64,000 nucleotides of DNA from Saxidomus purpurata (GCA_022818135.1 JAFMSR010000003.1:16529381-16593380); one strand, 5' to 3'; positions 24,501 through 39,049 are shown, counted from the first letter of the stretch. Made by a program: numbers and translations. Notes: generated by a model from the sequence alone, not told the origin.

Positions 24501-27500
24501 AACTAATTTTATAGCCGTTTCTTAGGCGGGGTCTCGAACTTAGGTCATACCTGAAAAGAAGGTCACAGAGGGGTCAAAGGTAAAGATAGACCCCAAGTAT
24601 TATATATTTCCGTGACCTACTCATCAAGACGAAGAGAATGAGGTATCACATGACCCGATTCTAGAGAAAAGTTGTTTCACCCCCAGAAAAACCCAAAGGG
24701 TATAGCCTTAGGAAAAATGCCATTTTCGACAAAAATTACTTTGCCCCCATTTTCGCAGGGATTGTTCAGGGATCACTTTCGACGAAGGAACTGCAATCAG
24801 AATGAAGATATCTTATTGCAAACTAATTTTATAGCCGTTTCTTAGGCGGGGTCTCGAACTTAGGTCATACCTGAAAAGAAGGTCACAGAGGGGTCAAAGG
24901 TAAAGATAGACCCCAAGTATTATATATTTCCGTGACCTACTCATCAAGACGAAGAGAATGAGGTATCACATGACCCGATTCTAGAGAAAAGTTGTTTCAC
25001 CCCCAGAAAAACCCAAAGGGTATAGCCTTAGGAAAAATGCCATTTTCGACAAAAATTACTTTGCCCCCATTTTCGCAGGGATTGTTCAGGGATCACTTTC
25101 GACGAAGGAACTGCAATCAGAATGAAGATATCTTATTGCAAACTAATTTTATAGCCGTTTCTTAGGCGGGGTCTCGAACTTAGGTCATACCTGAAAAGAA
25201 GGTCACAGAGGGGTCAAAGGTAAAGATAGACCCCAAGTATTATATATTTCCGTGACCTACTCATCAAGACGAAGAGAATGAGGTATCACATGACCCGATT
25301 CTAGAGAAAAGTTGTTTCACCCCCAGAAAAACCCAAAGGGTATAGCCTTAGGAAAAATGCCATTTTCGACAAAAATTACTTTGCCCCCATTTTCGCAGGG
25401 ATTGTTCAGGGATCACTTTCGACGAAGGAACTGCAATCAGAATGAAGATATCTTATTGCAAACTAATTTTATAGCCGTTTCTTAGGCGGGGTCTCGAACT
25501 TAGGTCATACCTGAAAAGAAGGTCACAGAGGGGTCAAAGGTAAAGATAGACCCCAAGTATTATATATTTCCGTGACCTACTCATCAAGACGAAGAGAATG
25601 AGGTATCACATGACCCGATTCTAGAGAAAAGTTGTTTCACCCCCAGAAAAACCCAAAGGGTATAGCCTTAGGAAAAATGCCATTTTCGACAAAAATTACT
25701 TTGCCCCCCATTTTCGCAGGGATTGTTCAGGGATCACTTTCGACGAAGGAACTGCAATCAGAATGAAGATATCTTATTGCAAACTAATTTTATAGCCGTT
25801 TCTTAGGCGGGGTCTCGAACTTAGGTCATACCTGAAAAGAAGGTCACAGAGGGGTCAAAGGTAAAGATAGACCCCAAGTATTATATATTTCCGTGACCTA
25901 CTCATCAAGACGAAGAGAATGAGGTATCACATGACCCGATTCTAGAGAAAAGTTGTTTCACCCCCAGAAAAACCCAAAGGGTATAGCCTTAGGAAAAATG
26001 CCATTTTCGACAAAAATTACTTTGCCCCCATTTTCGCAGGGATTGTTCAGGGATCACTTTCGACGAAGGAACTGCAATCAGAATGAAGATATCTTATTGC
26101 AAACTAATTTTATAGCCGTTTCTTAGGCGGGGTCTCGAACTTAGGTCATACCTGAAAAGAAGGTCACAGAGGGGTCAAAGGTAAAGATAGACCCCAAGTA
26201 TTATATATTTCCGTGACCTACTCATCAAGACGAAGAGAATGAGGTATCACATGACCCGATTCTAGAGAAAAGTTGTTTCACCCCCAGAAAAACCCAAAGG
26301 GTATAGCCTTAGGAAAAATGCCATTTTCGACAAAAATTACTTTGCCCCCATTTTCGCAGGGATTGTTCAGGGATCACTTTCGACGAAGGAACTGCAATCA
26401 GAATGAAGATATCTTATTGCAAACTAATTTTATAGCCGTTTCTTAGGCGGGGTCTCGAACTTAGGTCATACCTGAAAAGAAGGTCACAGAGGGGTCAAAG
26501 GTAAAGATAGACCCCAAGTATTATATATTTCCGTGACCTACTCATCAAGACGAAGAGAATGAGGTATCACATGACCCGATTCTAGAGAAAAGTTGTTTCA
26601 CCCCCAGAAAAACCCAAAGGGTATAGCCTTAGGAAAAATGCCATTTTCGACAAAAATTACTTTGCCCCCATTTTCGCAGGGATTGTTCAGGGATCACTTT
26701 CGACGAAGGAACTGCAATCAGAATGAAGATATCTTATTGCAAACTAATTTTATAGCCGTTTCTTAGGCGGGGTCTCGAACTTAGGTCATACCTGAAAAGA
26801 AGGTCACAGAGGGGTCAAAGGTAAAGATAGACCCCAAGTATTATATATTTCCGTGACCTACTCATCAAGACGAAGAGAATGAGGTATCACATGACCCGAT
26901 TCTAGAGAAAAGTTGTTTCACCCCCAGAAAAACCCAAAGGGTATAGCCTTAGGAAAAATGCCATTTTCGACAAAAATTACTTTGCCCCCATTTTCGCAGG
27001 GATTGTTCAGGGATCACTTTCGACGAAGGAACTGCAATCAGAATGAAGATATCTTATTGCAAACTAATTTTATAGCCGTTTCTTAGGCGGGGTCTCGAAC
27101 TTAGGTCATACCTGAAAAGAAGGTCACAGAGGGGTCAAAGGTAAAGATAGACCCCAAGTATTATATATTTCCGTGACCTACTCATCAAGACGAAGAGAAT
27201 GAGGTATCACATGACCCGATTCTAGAGAAAAGTTGTTTCACCCCCAGAAAAACCCAAAGGGTATAGCCTTAGGAAAAATGCCATTTTCGACAAAAATTAC
27301 TTTGCCCCCATTTTCGCAGGGATTGTTCAGGGATCACTTTCGACGAAGGAACTGCAATCAGAATGAAGATATCTTATTGCAAACTAATTTTATAGCCGTT
27401 TCTTAGGCGGGGTCTCGAACTTAGGTCATACCTGAAAAGAAGGTCACAGAGGGGTCAAAGGTAAAGATAGACCCCAAGTATTATATATTTCCGTGACCTA

Positions 27501-30500
27501 CTCATCAAGACGAAGAGAATGAGGTATCACATGACCCGATTCTAGAGAAAAGTTGTTTCACCCCCAGAAAAACCCAAAGGGTATAGCCTTAGGAAAAATG
27601 CCATTTTCGACAAAAATTACTTTGCCCCCATTTTCGCAGGGATTGTTCAGGGATCACTTTCGACGAAGGAACTGCAATCAGAATGAAGATATCTTATTGC
27701 AAACTAATTTTATAGCCGTTTCTTAGGCGGGGTCTCGAACTTAGGTCATACCTGAAAAGAAGGTCACAGAGGGGTCAAAGGTAAAGATAGACCCCAAGTA
27801 TTATATATTTCCGTGACCTACTCATCAAGACGAAGAGAATGAGGTATCACATGACCCGATTCTAGAGAAAAGTTGTTTCACCCCCAGAAAAACCCAAAGG
27901 GTATAGCCTTAAGAAAAATGCCATTTTCGACAAAAATTACTTTGCCCCCATTTTCGCAGGGATTGTTCAGGGATCACTTTCGACGAAGGAACTGCAATCA
28001 GAATGAAGATATCTTATTGCAAACTAATTTTATAGCCGTTTCTTAGGCGGGGTCTCGAACTTAGGTCATACCTGAAAAGAAGGTCACAGAGGGGTCAAAG
28101 GTAAAGATAGACCCCAAGTATTATATATTTCCGTGACCTACTCATCAAGACGAAGAGAATGAGGTATCACATGACCCGATTCTAGAGAAAAGTTGTTTCA
28201 CCCCCAGAAAAACCCAAAGGGTATAGCCTTAGGAAAAATGCCATTTTCGACAAAAATTACTTTGCCCCCATTTTCGCAGGGATTGTTCAGGGATCACTTT
28301 CGACGAAGGAACTGCAATCAGAATGAAGATATCTTATTGCAAACTAATTTTATAGCCGTTTCTTAGGCGGGGTCTCGAACTTAGGTCATACCTGAAAAGA
28401 AGGTCACAGAGGGGTCAAAGGTAAAGATAGACCCCAAGTATTATATATTTCCGTGACCTACTCATCAAGACGAAGAGAATGAGGTATCACATGACCCGAT
28501 TCTAGAGAAAAGTTGTTTCACCCCCAGAAAAACCCAAAGGGTATAGCCTTAGGAAAAATGCCATTTTCGACAAAAATTACTTTGCCCCCATTTTCGCAGG
28601 GATTGTTCAGGGATCACTTTCGACGAAGGAACTGCAATCAGAATGAAGATATCTTATTGCAAACTAATTTTATAGCCGTTTCTTAGGCGGGGTCTCGAAC
28701 TTAGGTCATACCTGAAAAGAAGGTCACAGAGGGGTCAAAGGTAAAGATAGACCCCAAGTATTATATATTTCCGTGACCTACTCATCAAGACGAAGAGAAT
28801 GAGGTATCACATGACCCGATTCTAGAGAAAAGTTGTTTCACCCCCAGAAAAACCCAAAGGGTATAGCCTTAGGAAAAATGCCATTTTCGACAAAAATTAC
28901 TTTGCCCCCATTTTCGCAGGGATTGTTCAGGGATCACTTTCGACGAAGGAACTGCAATCAGAATGAAGATATCTTATTGCAAACTAATTTTATAGCCGTT
29001 TCTTAGGCGGGGTCTCGAACTTAGGTCATACCTGAAAAGAAGGTCACAGAGGGGTCAAAGGTAAAGATAGACCCCAAGTATTATATATTTCCGTGACCTA
29101 CTCATCAAGACGAAGAGAATGAGGTATCACATGACCCGATTCTAGAGAAAAGTTGTTTCACCCCCAGAAAAACCCAAAGGGTATAGCCTTAGGAAAAATG
29201 CCATTTTCGACAAAAATTACTTTGCCCCCATTTTCGCAGGGATTGTTCAGGGATCACTTTCGACGAAGGAACTGCAATCAGAATGAAGATATCTTATTGC
29301 AAACTAATTTTATAGCCGTTTCTTAGGCGGGGTCTCGAACTTAGGTCATACCTGAAAAGAAGGTCACAGAGGGGTCAAAGGTAAAGATAGACCCCAAGTA
29401 TTATATATTTCCGTGACCTACTCATCAAGACGAAGAGAATGAGGTATCACATGACCCGATTCTAGAGAAAAGTTGTTTCACCCCCAGAAAAACCCAAAGG
29501 GTATAGCCTTAGGAAAAATGCCATTTTCGACAAAAATTACTTTGCCCCCATTTTCGCAGGGATTGTTCAGGGATCACTTTCGACGAAGGAACTGCAATCA
29601 GAATGAAGATATCTTATTGCAAACTAATTTTATAGCCGTTTCTTAGGCGGGGTCTCGAACTTAGGTCATACCTGAAAAGAAGGTCACAGAGGGGTCAAAG
29701 GTAAAGATAGACCCCAAGTATTATATATTTCCGTGACCTACTCATCAAGACGAAGAGAATGAGGTATCACATGACCCGATTCTAGAGAAAAGTTGTTTCA
29801 CCCCCAGAAAAACCCAAAGGGTATAGCCTTAGGAAAAATGCCATTTTCGACAAAAATTACTTTGCCCCCATTTTCGCAGGGATTGTTCAGGGATCACTTT
29901 CGACGAAGGAACTGCAATCAGAATGAAGATATCTTATTGCAAACTAATTTTATAGCCGTTTCTTAGGCGGGGTCTCGAACTTAGGTCATACCTGAAAAGA
30001 AGGTCACAGAGGGGTCAAAGGTAAAGATAGACCCCAAGTATTATATATTTCCGTGACCTACTCATCAAGACGAAGAGAATGAGGTATCACATGACCCGAT
30101 TCTAGAGAAAAGTTGTTTCACCCCCAGAAAAACCCAAAGGGTATAGCCTTAGGAAAAATGCCATTTTCGACAAAAATTACTTTGCCCCCATTTTCGCAGG
30201 GATTGTTCAGGGATCACTTTCGACGAAGGAACTGCAATCAGAATGAAGATATCTTATTGCAAACTAATTTTATAGCCGTTTCTTAGGCGGGGTCTCGAAC
30301 TTAGGTCATACCTGAAAAGAAGGTCACAGAGGGGTCAAAGGTAAAGATAGACCCCAAGTATTATATATTTCCGTGACCTACTCATCAAGACGAAGAGAAT
30401 GAGGTATCACATGACCCGATTCTAGAGAAAAGTTGTTTCACCCCCAGAAAAACCCAAAGGGTATAGCCTTAGGAAAAATGCCATTTTCGACAAAAATTAC

Positions 30501-33500
30501 TTTGCCCCCATTTTCGCAGGGATTGTTCAGGGATCACTTTCGACGAAGGAACTGCAATCAGAATGAAGATATCTTATTGCAAACTAATTTTATAGCCGTT
30601 TCTTAGGCGGGGTCTCGAACTTAGGTCATACCTGAAAAGAAGGTCACAGAGGGGTCAAAGGTAAAGATAGACCCCAAGTATTATATATTTCCGTGACCTA
30701 CTCATCAAGACGAAGAGAATGAGGTATCACATGACCCGATTCTAGAGAAAAGTTGTTTCACCCCCAGAAAAACCCAAAGGGTATAGCCTTAGGAAAAATG
30801 CCATTTTCGACAAAAATTACTTTGCCCCCATTTTCGCAGGGATTGTTCAGGGATCACTTTCGACGAAGGAACTGCAATCAGAATGAAGATATCTTATTGC
30901 AAACTAATTTTATAGCCGTTTCTTAGGCGGGGTCTCGAACTTAGGTCATACCTGAAAAGAAGGTCACAGAGGGGTCAAAGGTAAAGATAGACCCCAAGTA
31001 TTATATATTTCCGTGACCTACTCATCAAGACGAAGAGAATGAGGTATCACATGACCCGATTCTAGAGAAAAGTTGTTTCACCCCCAGAAAAACCCAAAGG
31101 GTATAGCCTTAGGAAAAATGCCATTTTCGACAAAAATTACTTTGCCCCCATTTTCGCAGGGATTGTTCAGGGATCACTTTCGACGAAGGAACTGCAATCA
31201 GAATGAAGATATCTTATTGCAAACTAATTTTATAGCCGTTTCTTAGGCGGGGTCTCGAACTTAGGTCATACCTGAAAAGAAGGTCACAGAGGGGTCAAAG
31301 GTAAAGATAGACCCCAAGTATTATATATTTCCGTGACCTACTCATCAAGACGAAGAGAATGAGGTATCACATGACCCGATTCTAGAGAAAAGTTGTTTCA
31401 CCCCCAGAAAAACCCAAAGGGTATAGCCTTAGGAAAAATGCCATTTTCGACAAAAATTACTTTGCCCCCATTTTCGCAGGGATTGTTCAGGGATCACTTT
31501 CGACGAAGGAACTGCAATCAGAATGAAGATATCTTATTGCAAACTAATTTTATAGCCGTTTCTTAGGCGGGGTCTCGAACTTAGGTCATACCTGAAAAGA
31601 AGGTCACAGAGGGGTCAAAGGTAAAGATAGACCCCAAGTATTATATATTTCCGTGACCTACTCATCAAGACGAAGAGAATGAGGTATCACATGACCCGAT
31701 TCTAGAGAAAAGTTGTTTCACCCCCAGAAAAACCCAAAGGGTATAGCCTTAAGAAAAATGCCATTTTCGACAAAAATTACTTTGCCCCCATTTTCGCAGG
31801 GATTGTTCAGGGATCACTTTCGACGAAGGAACTGCAATCAGAATGAAGATATCTTATTGCAAACTAATTTTATAGCCGTTTCTTAGGCGGGGTCTCGAAC
31901 TTAGGTCATACCTGAAAAGAAGGTCACAGAGGGGTCAAAGGTAAAGATAGACCCCAAGTATTATATATTTCCGTGACCTACTCATCAAGACGAAGAGAAT
32001 GAGGTATCACATGACCCGATTCTAGAGAAAAGTTGTTTCACCCCCAGAAAAACCCAAAGGGTATAGCCTTAGGAAAAATGCCATTTTCGACAAAAATTAC
32101 TTTGCCCCCATTTTCGCAGGGATTGTTCAGGGATCACTTTCGACGAAGGAACTGCAATCAGAATGAAGATATCTTATTGCAAACTAATTTTATAGCCGTT
32201 TCTTAGGCGGGGTCTCGAACTTAGGTCATACCTGAAAAGAAGGTCACAGAGGGGTCAAAGGTAAAGATAGACCCCAAGTATTATATATTTCCGTGACCTA
32301 CTCATCAAGACGAAGAGAATGAGGTATCACATGACCCGATTCTAGAGAAAAGTTGTTTCACCCCCAGAAAAACCCAAAGGGTATAGCCTTAGGAAAAATG
32401 CCATTTTCGACAAAAATTACTTTGCCCCCATTTTCGCAGGGATTGTTCAGGGATCACTTTCGACGAAGGAACTGCAATCAGAATGAAGATATCTTATTGC
32501 AAACTAATTTTATAGCCGTTTCTTAGGCGGGGTCTCGAACTTAGGTCATACCTGAAAAGAAGGTCACAGAGGGGTCAAAGGTAAAGATAGACCCCAAGTA
32601 TTATATATTTCCGTGACCTACTCATCAAGACGAAGAGAATGAGGTATCACATGACCCGATTCTAGAGAAAAGTTGTTTCACCCCCAGAAAAACCCAAAGG
32701 GTATAGCCTTAGGAAAAATGCCATTTTCGACAAAAATTACTTTGCCCCCATTTTCGCAGGGATTGTTCAGGGATCACTTTCGACGAAGGAACTGCAATCA
32801 GAATGAAGATATCTTATTGCAAACTAATTTTATAGCCGTTTCTTAGGCGGGGTCTCGAACTTAGGTCATACCTGAAAAGAAGGTCACAGAGGGGTCAAAG
32901 GTAAAGATAGACCCCAAGTATTATATATTTCCGTGACCTACTCATCAAGACGAAGAGAATGAGGTATCACATGACCCGATTCTAGAGAAAAGTTGTTTCA
33001 CCCCCAGAAAAACCCAAAGGGTATAGCCTTAGGAAAAATGCCATTTTCGACAAAAATTACTTTGCCCCCATTTTCGCAGGGATTGTTCAGGGATCACTTT
33101 CGACGAAGGAACTGCAATCAGAATGAAGATATCTTATTGCAAACTAATTTTATAGCCGTTTCTTAGGCGGGGTCTCGAACTTAGGTCATACCTGAAAAGA
33201 AGGTCACAGAGGGGTCAAAGGTAAAGATAGACCCCAAGTATTATATATTTCCGTGACCTACTCATCAAGACGAAGAGAATGAGGTATCACATGACCCGAT
33301 TCTAGAGAAAAGTTGTTTCACCCCCAGAAAAACCCAAAGGGTATAGCCTTAGGAAAAATGCCATTTTCGACAAAAATTACTTTGCCCCCATTTTCGCAGG
33401 GATTGTTCAGGGATCACTTTCGACGAAGGAACTGCAATCAGAATGAAGATATCTTATTGCAAACTAATTTTATAGCCGTTTCTTAGGCGGGGTCTCGAAC

Positions 33501-35526
33501 TTAGGTCATACCTGAAAAGAAGGTCACAGAGGGGTCAAAGGTAAAGATAGACCCCAAGTATTATATATTTCCGTGACCTACTCATCAAGACGAAGAGAAT
33601 GAGGTATCACATGACCCGATTCTAGAGAAAAGTTGTTTCACCCCCCAGAAAAACCCAAAGGGTATAGCCTTAGGAAAAATGCCATTTTCGACAAAAATTA
33701 CTTTGCCCCCATTTTCGCAGGGATTGTTCAGGGATCACTTTCGACGAAGGAACTGCAATCAGAATGAAGATATCTTATTGCAAACTAATTTTATAGCCGT
33801 TTCTTAGGCGGGGTCTCGAACTTAGGTCATACCTGAAAAGAAGGTCACAGAGGGGTCAAAGGTAAAGATAGACCCCAAGTATTATATATTTCCGTGACCT
33901 ACTCATCAAGACGAAGAGAATGAGGTATCACATGACCCGATTCTAGAGAAAAGTTGTTTCACCCCCAGAAAAACCCAAAGGGTATAGCCTTAGGAAAAAT
34001 GCCATTTTCGACAAAAATTACTTTGCCCCCATTTTCGCAGGGATTGTTCAGGGATCACTTTCGACGAAGGAACTGCAATCAGAATGAAGATATCTTATTG
34101 CAAACTAATTTTATAGCCGTTTCTTAGGCGGGGTCTCGAACTTAGGTCATACCTGAAAAGAAGGTCACAGAGGGGTCAAAGGTAAAGATAGACCCCAAGT
34201 ATTATATATTTCCGTGACCTACTCATCAAGACGAAGAGAATGAGGTATCACATGACCCGATTCTAGAGAAAAGTTGTTTCACCCCCAGAAAAACCCAAAG
34301 GGTATAGCCTTAGGAAAAATGCCATTTTCGACAAAAATTACTTTGCCCCCATTTTCGCAGGGATTGTTCAGGGATCACTTTCGACGAAGGAACTGCAATC
34401 AGAATGAAGATATCTTATTGCAAACTAATTTTATAGCCGTTTCTTAGGCGGGGTCTCGAACTTAGGTCATACCTGAAAAGAAGGTCACAGAGGGGTCAAA
34501 GGTAAAGATAGACCCCAAGTATTATATATTTCCGTGACCTACTCATCAAGACGAAGAGAATGAGGTATCACATGACCCGATTCTAGAGAAAAGTTGTTTC
34601 ACCCCCAGAAAAACCCAAAGGGTATAGCCTTAGGAAAAATGCCATTTTCGACAAAAATTACTTTGCCCCCATTTTCGCAGGGATTGTTCAGGGATCACTT
34701 TCGACGAAGGAACTGCAATCAGAATGAAGATATCTTATTGCAAACTAATTTTATAGCCGTTTCTTAGGCGGGGTCTCGAACTTAGGTCATACCTGAAAAG
34801 AAGGTCACAGAGGGGTCAAAGGTAAAGATAGACCCCAAGTATTATATATTTCCGTGACCTACTCATCAAGACGAAGAGAATGAGGTATCACATGACCCGA
34901 TTCTAGAGAAAAGTTGTTTCACCCCCAGAAAAACCCAAAGGGTATAGCCTTAGGAAAAATGCCATTTTCGACAAAAATTACTTTGCCCCCATTTTCGCAG
35001 GGATTGTTCAGGGATCACTTTCGACGAAGGAACTGCAATCAGAATGAAGATATCTTATTGCAAACTAATTTTATAGCCGTTTCTTAGGCGGGGTCTCGAA
35101 CTTAGGTCATACCTGAAAAGAAGGTCACAGAGGGGTCAAAGGTAAAGATAGACCCCAAGTATTATATATTTCCGTGACCTACTCATCAAGACGAAGAGAA
35201 TGAGGTATCACATGACCCGATTCTAGAGAAAAGTTGTTTCACCCCCAGAAAAACCCAAAGGGTATAGCCTTAGGAAAAATGCCATTTTCGACAAAAATTA
35301 CTTTGCCCCCATTTTCGCAGGGATTGTTCAGGGATCACTTTCGACGAAGGAACTGCAATCAGAATGAAGATATCTTATTGCAAACTAATTTTATAGCCGT
35401 TTCTTAGGCGGGGTCTCGAACTTAGGTCATACCTGAAAAGAAGGTCACAGAGGGGTCAAAGGTAAAGATAGACCCCAAGTATTATATATTTCCGTGACCT
35501 ACTCATCAAGACGAAGAGAATGAGGT
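15521..35526 (+). repeat. 320-bp satellite array, ~62.5 near-identical units
   Basis: The motif aatgaagatatcttattgca recurs at 15841, 16161, 16481 and so on every 320 bp until the assembly gap; the first unit at 15521 differs by one base (A at 15524). By eye there are 62 full units plus 164 bp. The variants I noticed are G to A at unit offset 230 in units 5, 16, 27, 39 and 51 (17031, 20551, 24071, 27912, 31752), C to T at 16420 in unit 3, and one extra C in C runs of unit 32 (near 25705) and unit 57 (near 33641). No long reading frame exists, and 320 is not a multiple of three. The unit is not recognised. Confidence 0.97.
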
Positions 35527-36026
35527 NNNNNNNNNNNNNNNNNNNNNNNNNNNNNNNNNNNNNNNNNNNNNNNNNNNNNNNNNNNNNNNNNNNNNNNNNN
35601 NNNNNNNNNNNNNNNNNNNNNNNNNNNNNNNNNNNNNNNNNNNNNNNNNNNNNNNNNNNNNNNNNNNNNNNNNNNNNNNNNNNNNNNNNNNNNNNNNNNN
35701 NNNNNNNNNNNNNNNNNNNNNNNNNNNNNNNNNNNNNNNNNNNNNNNNNNNNNNNNNNNNNNNNNNNNNNNNNNNNNNNNNNNNNNNNNNNNNNNNNNNN
35801 NNNNNNNNNNNNNNNNNNNNNNNNNNNNNNNNNNNNNNNNNNNNNNNNNNNNNNNNNNNNNNNNNNNNNNNNNNNNNNNNNNNNNNNNNNNNNNNNNNNN
35901 NNNNNNNNNNNNNNNNNNNNNNNNNNNNNNNNNNNNNNNNNNNNNNNNNNNNNNNNNNNNNNNNNNNNNNNNNNNNNNNNNNNNNNNNNNNNNNNNNNNN
36001 NNNNNNNNNNNNNNNNNNNNNNNNNN
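35527..36026. other. Assembly gap, exactly 500 N
   Basis: The run of 500 N is a conventional scaffold gap of unknown true size. It interrupts the satellite inside a unit, so the array's real length and right edge are unknown. Frames reported across it are meaningless. Confidence 0.99.
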
Positions 36027-37461
36027 CTTGGACATTCTATACATGGAGCTGAATTAGCAGGCATTTTTACTTTTCAGATTAACTAAGAAAGTTGTGCCCT
36101 TTCAGTCTCATTTAACCATATGTAAAGCTTACTAGCGTGACTCAATCTTCTCATTCTACTCAAACTTCTTAATCTTATCATTTTACACAAGGTGCACACA
36201 ATAGCACTTTGAGATAATTGATTAATTAGAAAAGAAGCAGCATTACATGATAATTGCCTAATTAAGTATACACCTTAATGTTTGATCAGAGTCAATGTCT
36301 GGAAAACTTGTGAAAAACTTAATAAATTTATTTAACTTCATAGTTACAGTCTGTGTTACACATTCCTGTTTAATAAGTAAAAAATTATATAACAGTTTAT
36401 TAATTTTTGTCATATAACGGTATTTTCATTAACATGAAGATATTATACCTATTAATAAAAACAGTTCTTTATTTTTTACATCTTATTTCTTATCATGCTT
36501 ATTCACATTATTCACACTCAATCAATCCAAACTCAAATCTGCAACTTATAATCATTAAAATATTCATAATAATAATAGGATTATTATCTAAATTAACAAA
36601 CATCTCTAAATACTCAGTATCTAAGGTAAATGCACTTCCATATATATAAGTTTATTTGGGGGAGAAATGTCTTGGGGGAGAAATGACTAGGGGAGAAACG
36701 ACTAGGGGAGAAATGACTAGGGTGTGAAACATCTGTAAACCCAATCCAGCACACTTAACAGGAACTTTATTTCATATCAACACCTAAATGTTACATTGCG
36801 TCAGTTTTTAGGCCATCGCAAGGCATGTGGAGCTCTTGATAATATAGTATGTTTCAAAGTTTATATCCATGGAAGGTTTTCTTTCATCATCAAAAGCTCA
36901 CAAAAATAGTCAAAGGAATCATAGTATTACTTTGATTAAAGGCAGTGGCTAGAGTTACGGTACCGGTCTAGAGTTACGGAAGTTCCAAAGCAAAACCCTA
37001 TGAGGAAAGGCTAGAGTTACAGAAGTTGATAAAATCATCAAATGGTTTGTCAAGATTATTTAATTCTATATTTGGTTGATTGTCATAAACATGATACATA
37101 GGATCAAACAATTTGTTACAAACCAGTTAGCTTTGTCGTTGGACGTAATTATAGGTCCAATCTGAGTATTATATACCAAAATTTTCATCAAAGTTAGTTG
37201 AGTTTTGAAAATGTTTATGTTAAGGACATGAATTATCAGTTTATTAACAACTGAAAGCATTACCGGTATGTGCATAACAAGCTTCAATCTATGTTGATAT
37301 TAGATTCTATATAATTATACTTTGTAATTTTAATAAAGAAAAGTATTATACTCCTCAATTTCCATAGTTATTATTTGAGTAATTACCTTTAAGTAGGTGT
37401 GAAATCCTATTTTTATCTAATACATTACCTTCTTGACGAAATGAAATCCTTTTTTGAAGAG
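36027..37461. other. No gene recognised to the right of the gap
   Basis: No satellite sequence remains on this side. The region is AT-rich, with a small G-rich minisatellite and a doublet of ggctagagttacgg motifs at 36948-37024. No coding exon is supported. Confidence 0.5.
36657..36728 (+). repeat. G-rich 15-16-bp minisatellite, four copies
   Basis: The units read gggggagaaatgtctt, then gggggagaaatgacta, ggggagaaacgacta and ggggagaaatgacta. Its regularly spaced runs of four or five G's could allow a G-quadruplex on the plus strand, which is inference. Confidence 0.7.
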
Positions 37462-38715
37462 CTTTTCTGATCGATGATGTCCGTCGTCCGTCAACATTTT
37501 GATTCAAATGACATCTCCTCTGAAACCTCTAGGCCAATGTTGATAAAACTATGCAGGAATGTTCCTTGCATGAAGCTCTACCAAAATTGTTCAAAGAATT
37601 CCATTCCATGCAGAACTCTGGTTGCTATGGCAACAAATAGGAAAAACTTTAAAAATCTTCTTCTCTGAAACCACAAGGCCTAGAGCTTAGATATTTGGCA
37701 TGTAGCATTGTCTAGTGGACCTCTACCAAGATTGTTCAAATTATGACCCCTGGGTCAAAATTGACCCCGCACAGGTGGGCACTTAGTTTTTGCAAAGGCA
37801 TATATAGGCAAAACTTTAAAAATCTTCTTCTCTGAAACCACAAGGCCTAGAGCTAAGATATTTAGCATGTAGCATTGTCTAGTGGACCTCTACCAAGATT
37901 GTTCAAATTATGACCCCCGGGTCAAAATTGACCCCGCGGGAGTGGTCACTTAGTTTTGCATAGGAATATATAGGAAAAACTTTAAAAATCTTCTTCTCTG
38001 AAACCACAAGGCCTAGAGCTTAGATATTTGGCATGTAGCATTGGCTAGTGGACCTCTACCAAGATTGTTCAAATTATGAGCCCCGGATCAAAATTGACCC
38101 CACACGGGGGTCACTTAGTTTTACATAGGCTTATGTAGGAAAAACTTTAAAAATCTTCTTCTCTGAAACCACAAGGCCTAGAGCTTAGATATTTGGCAGG
38201 TAGCATTGGCTAGTGGACCTCTACCAAGATTGTTCAAATTATGACCCTCGGATCAAAATTGACCCCGCACCGGGTGTCACTTAGTTTTACATAGACTTAT
38301 AAAGTAAAAACTTTAAAAATCTTCTTTGAAACCACAAGGCCTAGAGCTTAGATATTTGGCATGTATCATTGGCTAGTGTACCTCCACCAAGTTTGTTCAA
38401 ATTATGACCCCCGGGTCAAAATTGACCCCGCACCGGGGGTCACTTAGTTTTACATAGGCTTATATAGGGAAAACTTTAAAAATCTTTTTCTCTGAAACCA
38501 CAAGACCTAGAGCATAGATAATTGGCATGTAGCATTGCCTAGTAGACCTCTTCAAAGTTTGTTCAAATTATGCCCCTGGGGTCAAAATTGATCATTTGTT
38601 TTACAAAGGCGTATATAGGAAAACTTATTTGGTATATAACATTATCTAGTGATCTTCCACCAGGCAAGTGGACTTGTACCAAGGTGAGCGATATAGGGCC
38701 ATCTTGGCCCTCTTG
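37462..38715 (+). mobile_element. Second pearl-like element, six ~166-bp units
   Basis: It has the same parts as the element in the TRPA1 intron: a gtccgtcgtccgtc stretch, six units with cctagagcttagat at spacings of 163-167 bp, and the tail aggtgagcgatatagggcc with the ggccatcttggcc hairpin. The head hairpin is missing. It lies about 330 bp upstream of the TRAPPC2L start codon. Confidence 0.75.
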
Positions 38716-39049
38716 TATACATTGGTAAGTAATGGTTACTGCGCAAGGGAAGGACATGATGTGACAAAAGAAGTAACTAGTGCATTTTGAAAGAATAAAA
38801 TTTGTACAATGAAGTGCTGACGTTTACTGTTCCAGCTTTGCTTGGAATGCTTACAGATAGACATCATAGCAGATAATTTCAAGGATAACATCTAATCATA
38901 TATTTAGAAGAGTGTTACTTTAACAATTATGATACATGTATATTTGCTTTCTTTCAGATTTGCTAAGACTGGGTTCATGTAGAGTGCTCCACAAGCTGTA
39001 AATTGCTCAAAGAAAACTGTAGCTACACAAATTCCAACAGTAATTCAAA

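Noticed and set aside
15521..35526. CRISPR-like or coding tandem repeat
   Set aside because: The repeats are head-to-tail with no spacers, in a eukaryotic genome, and have no frame longer than 60 codons.
35456..36086. Long open frames on both strands across the gap
   Set aside because: They consist almost entirely of N.
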